This document shows, in pieces, positions 63,857 through 64,000 of a stretch of 64,000 bases of DNA (position 1 is the first letter of the stretch; each line of letters opens with the position of its first letter). A program made the translations under genes and the position numbers. The notes under the pieces are model-generated. The model was not told the origin of the DNA and did not search any database. It worked only from the letters and a program-made list of their open reading frames with translations. Origin of the DNA: Sphingomonadaceae bacterium (GTDB taxonomy: Bacteria > Pseudomonadota > Alphaproteobacteria > Sphingomonadales > Sphingomonadaceae); NCBI GenBank assembly GCA_002863155.1, contig PKED01000092.1:1-64000 (forward strand). Direction: 5' to 3'.

Positions 63857-64000
63857 AACGGCAGCCAGCGCGCCTTTTCGCTGAACTTCATATAGCCGAT
63901 ATTGACCCCGGCCCGCGCGCCGACGCCAAGCCGGATCGGGATCAGCACGGTGTTCCCGCGCCGCAGATAGGTCGCCGAAAAGCCGCCGACGAAATAGAGA
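63853..64000 (-). CDS. DUF1134 (EipA-like) envelope protein, C-terminal part only
   Basis: Only the last 48 residues are in the window: LYFVGGFSATYLRRGNTVLI, then PIRLGVGARAGVNIGYMKFS and EKARWLPF. This matches the end of the DUF1134 family, which includes the periplasmic envelope-integrity protein EipA of Brucella. The start lies beyond the right edge. The stop overlaps the DoxX-like start by four bases. Confidence 0.75.
   Translation of the reverse strand, partial: LYFVGGFSATYLRRGNTVLIPIRLGVGARAGVNIGYMKFSEKARWLPF

Overview
The window looks like chromosomal DNA of a Sphingomonas-type alphaproteobacterium (Sphingomonadales; genus inferred, not proven). The pointers are high GC, many 4-nt start/stop overlaps, a CcrM-type DNA methyltransferase, a three-gene proton-translocating transhydrogenase preceded by a tiny aa3-oxidase subunit IV gene, an alphaproteobacterial SOS box (GAAC-N7-GAAC), a DUF1134 envelope protein and a gene-transfer-agent (GTA)-like cluster. 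Most of the window is housekeeping sequence. No gene-free stretch exceeds about 300 bases.

Layout. 1-2862 (minus): the start of a BtaA-like betaine-lipid gene, then an ECF sigma / anti-sigma / secreted fasciclin unit. 3045-7055 (plus): rpiB-glyA-small membrane protein-nrdR-rRNA/tRNA methyltransferase, then rpsD. 7065-9478: a DUF6916 protein, a GNAT acetyltransferase and three tandem phage-tail-collar (MdpB-like) proteins without other phage genes. 9643-13405: divergent S9 and M28 exported peptidases. 13420-15752: agmatine-to-putrescine operon (aguA, an AAC(3)-I-like acetyltransferase, aguB). 16068-18877: UDGb, folK, tRNA-Lys, PAP2, CitE-like lyase. 19007-26961: TonB receptor, galE, msrA, Sua5, acyl-CoA dehydrogenase with an alpha/beta hydrolase, zinc ribbon. 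27069-34364: GntR, nitroreductase, POT transporter, NnrU, aldo/keto reductase with a DAACS symporter, glmM. 34505-38051: a duplicated Cys-rich exported protein, ohr, an EreA/ChaN (Tiki)-like exported protein, DUF1272 and a frameshifted methyltransferase.

38250-44537: thiD fused to a VOC domain, rnhB, ccrM with a cell-cycle-like promoter, folP, a HAD hydrolase and a sigma-54 response regulator. 44688-48199: cox subunit IV-pntAA-pntAB-pntB, interrupted by a DUF559 nuclease gene lying between two inverted 50-bp hairpin repeats. 48207-52961: a winged-helix protein, a GH19 endolysin-like protein, tRNA-Val, a divergent XRE/DUF6456 pair with a LexA-type box, a GST and dapF.

53061-60264 is a reduced GTA cluster: small and large terminase, a portal fragment apparently fused to the C-terminus of the DUF2460 tail protein, DUF2163, NlpC/P60, a shortened host-specificity protein and DUF2793. 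Protease, capsid, head-tail and tape-measure genes are missing, so particles cannot be encoded here. 60383-64000: OmpA-family protein with a clear terminator, ygfZ, pyrC, a DoxX-like protein and the end of a DUF1134 gene.

At least three families of palindromic intergenic repeats occur (22971-23047; 21199-21279 and 54804-54886; 45963-46012 and 46370-46419). The observations most worth following up are the DUF559 hairpin element inside the pnt operon, the tail-collar cassette, the portal-DUF2460 deletion scar, the ThiD-VOC fusion and the acetyltransferase inside the agmatine operon.
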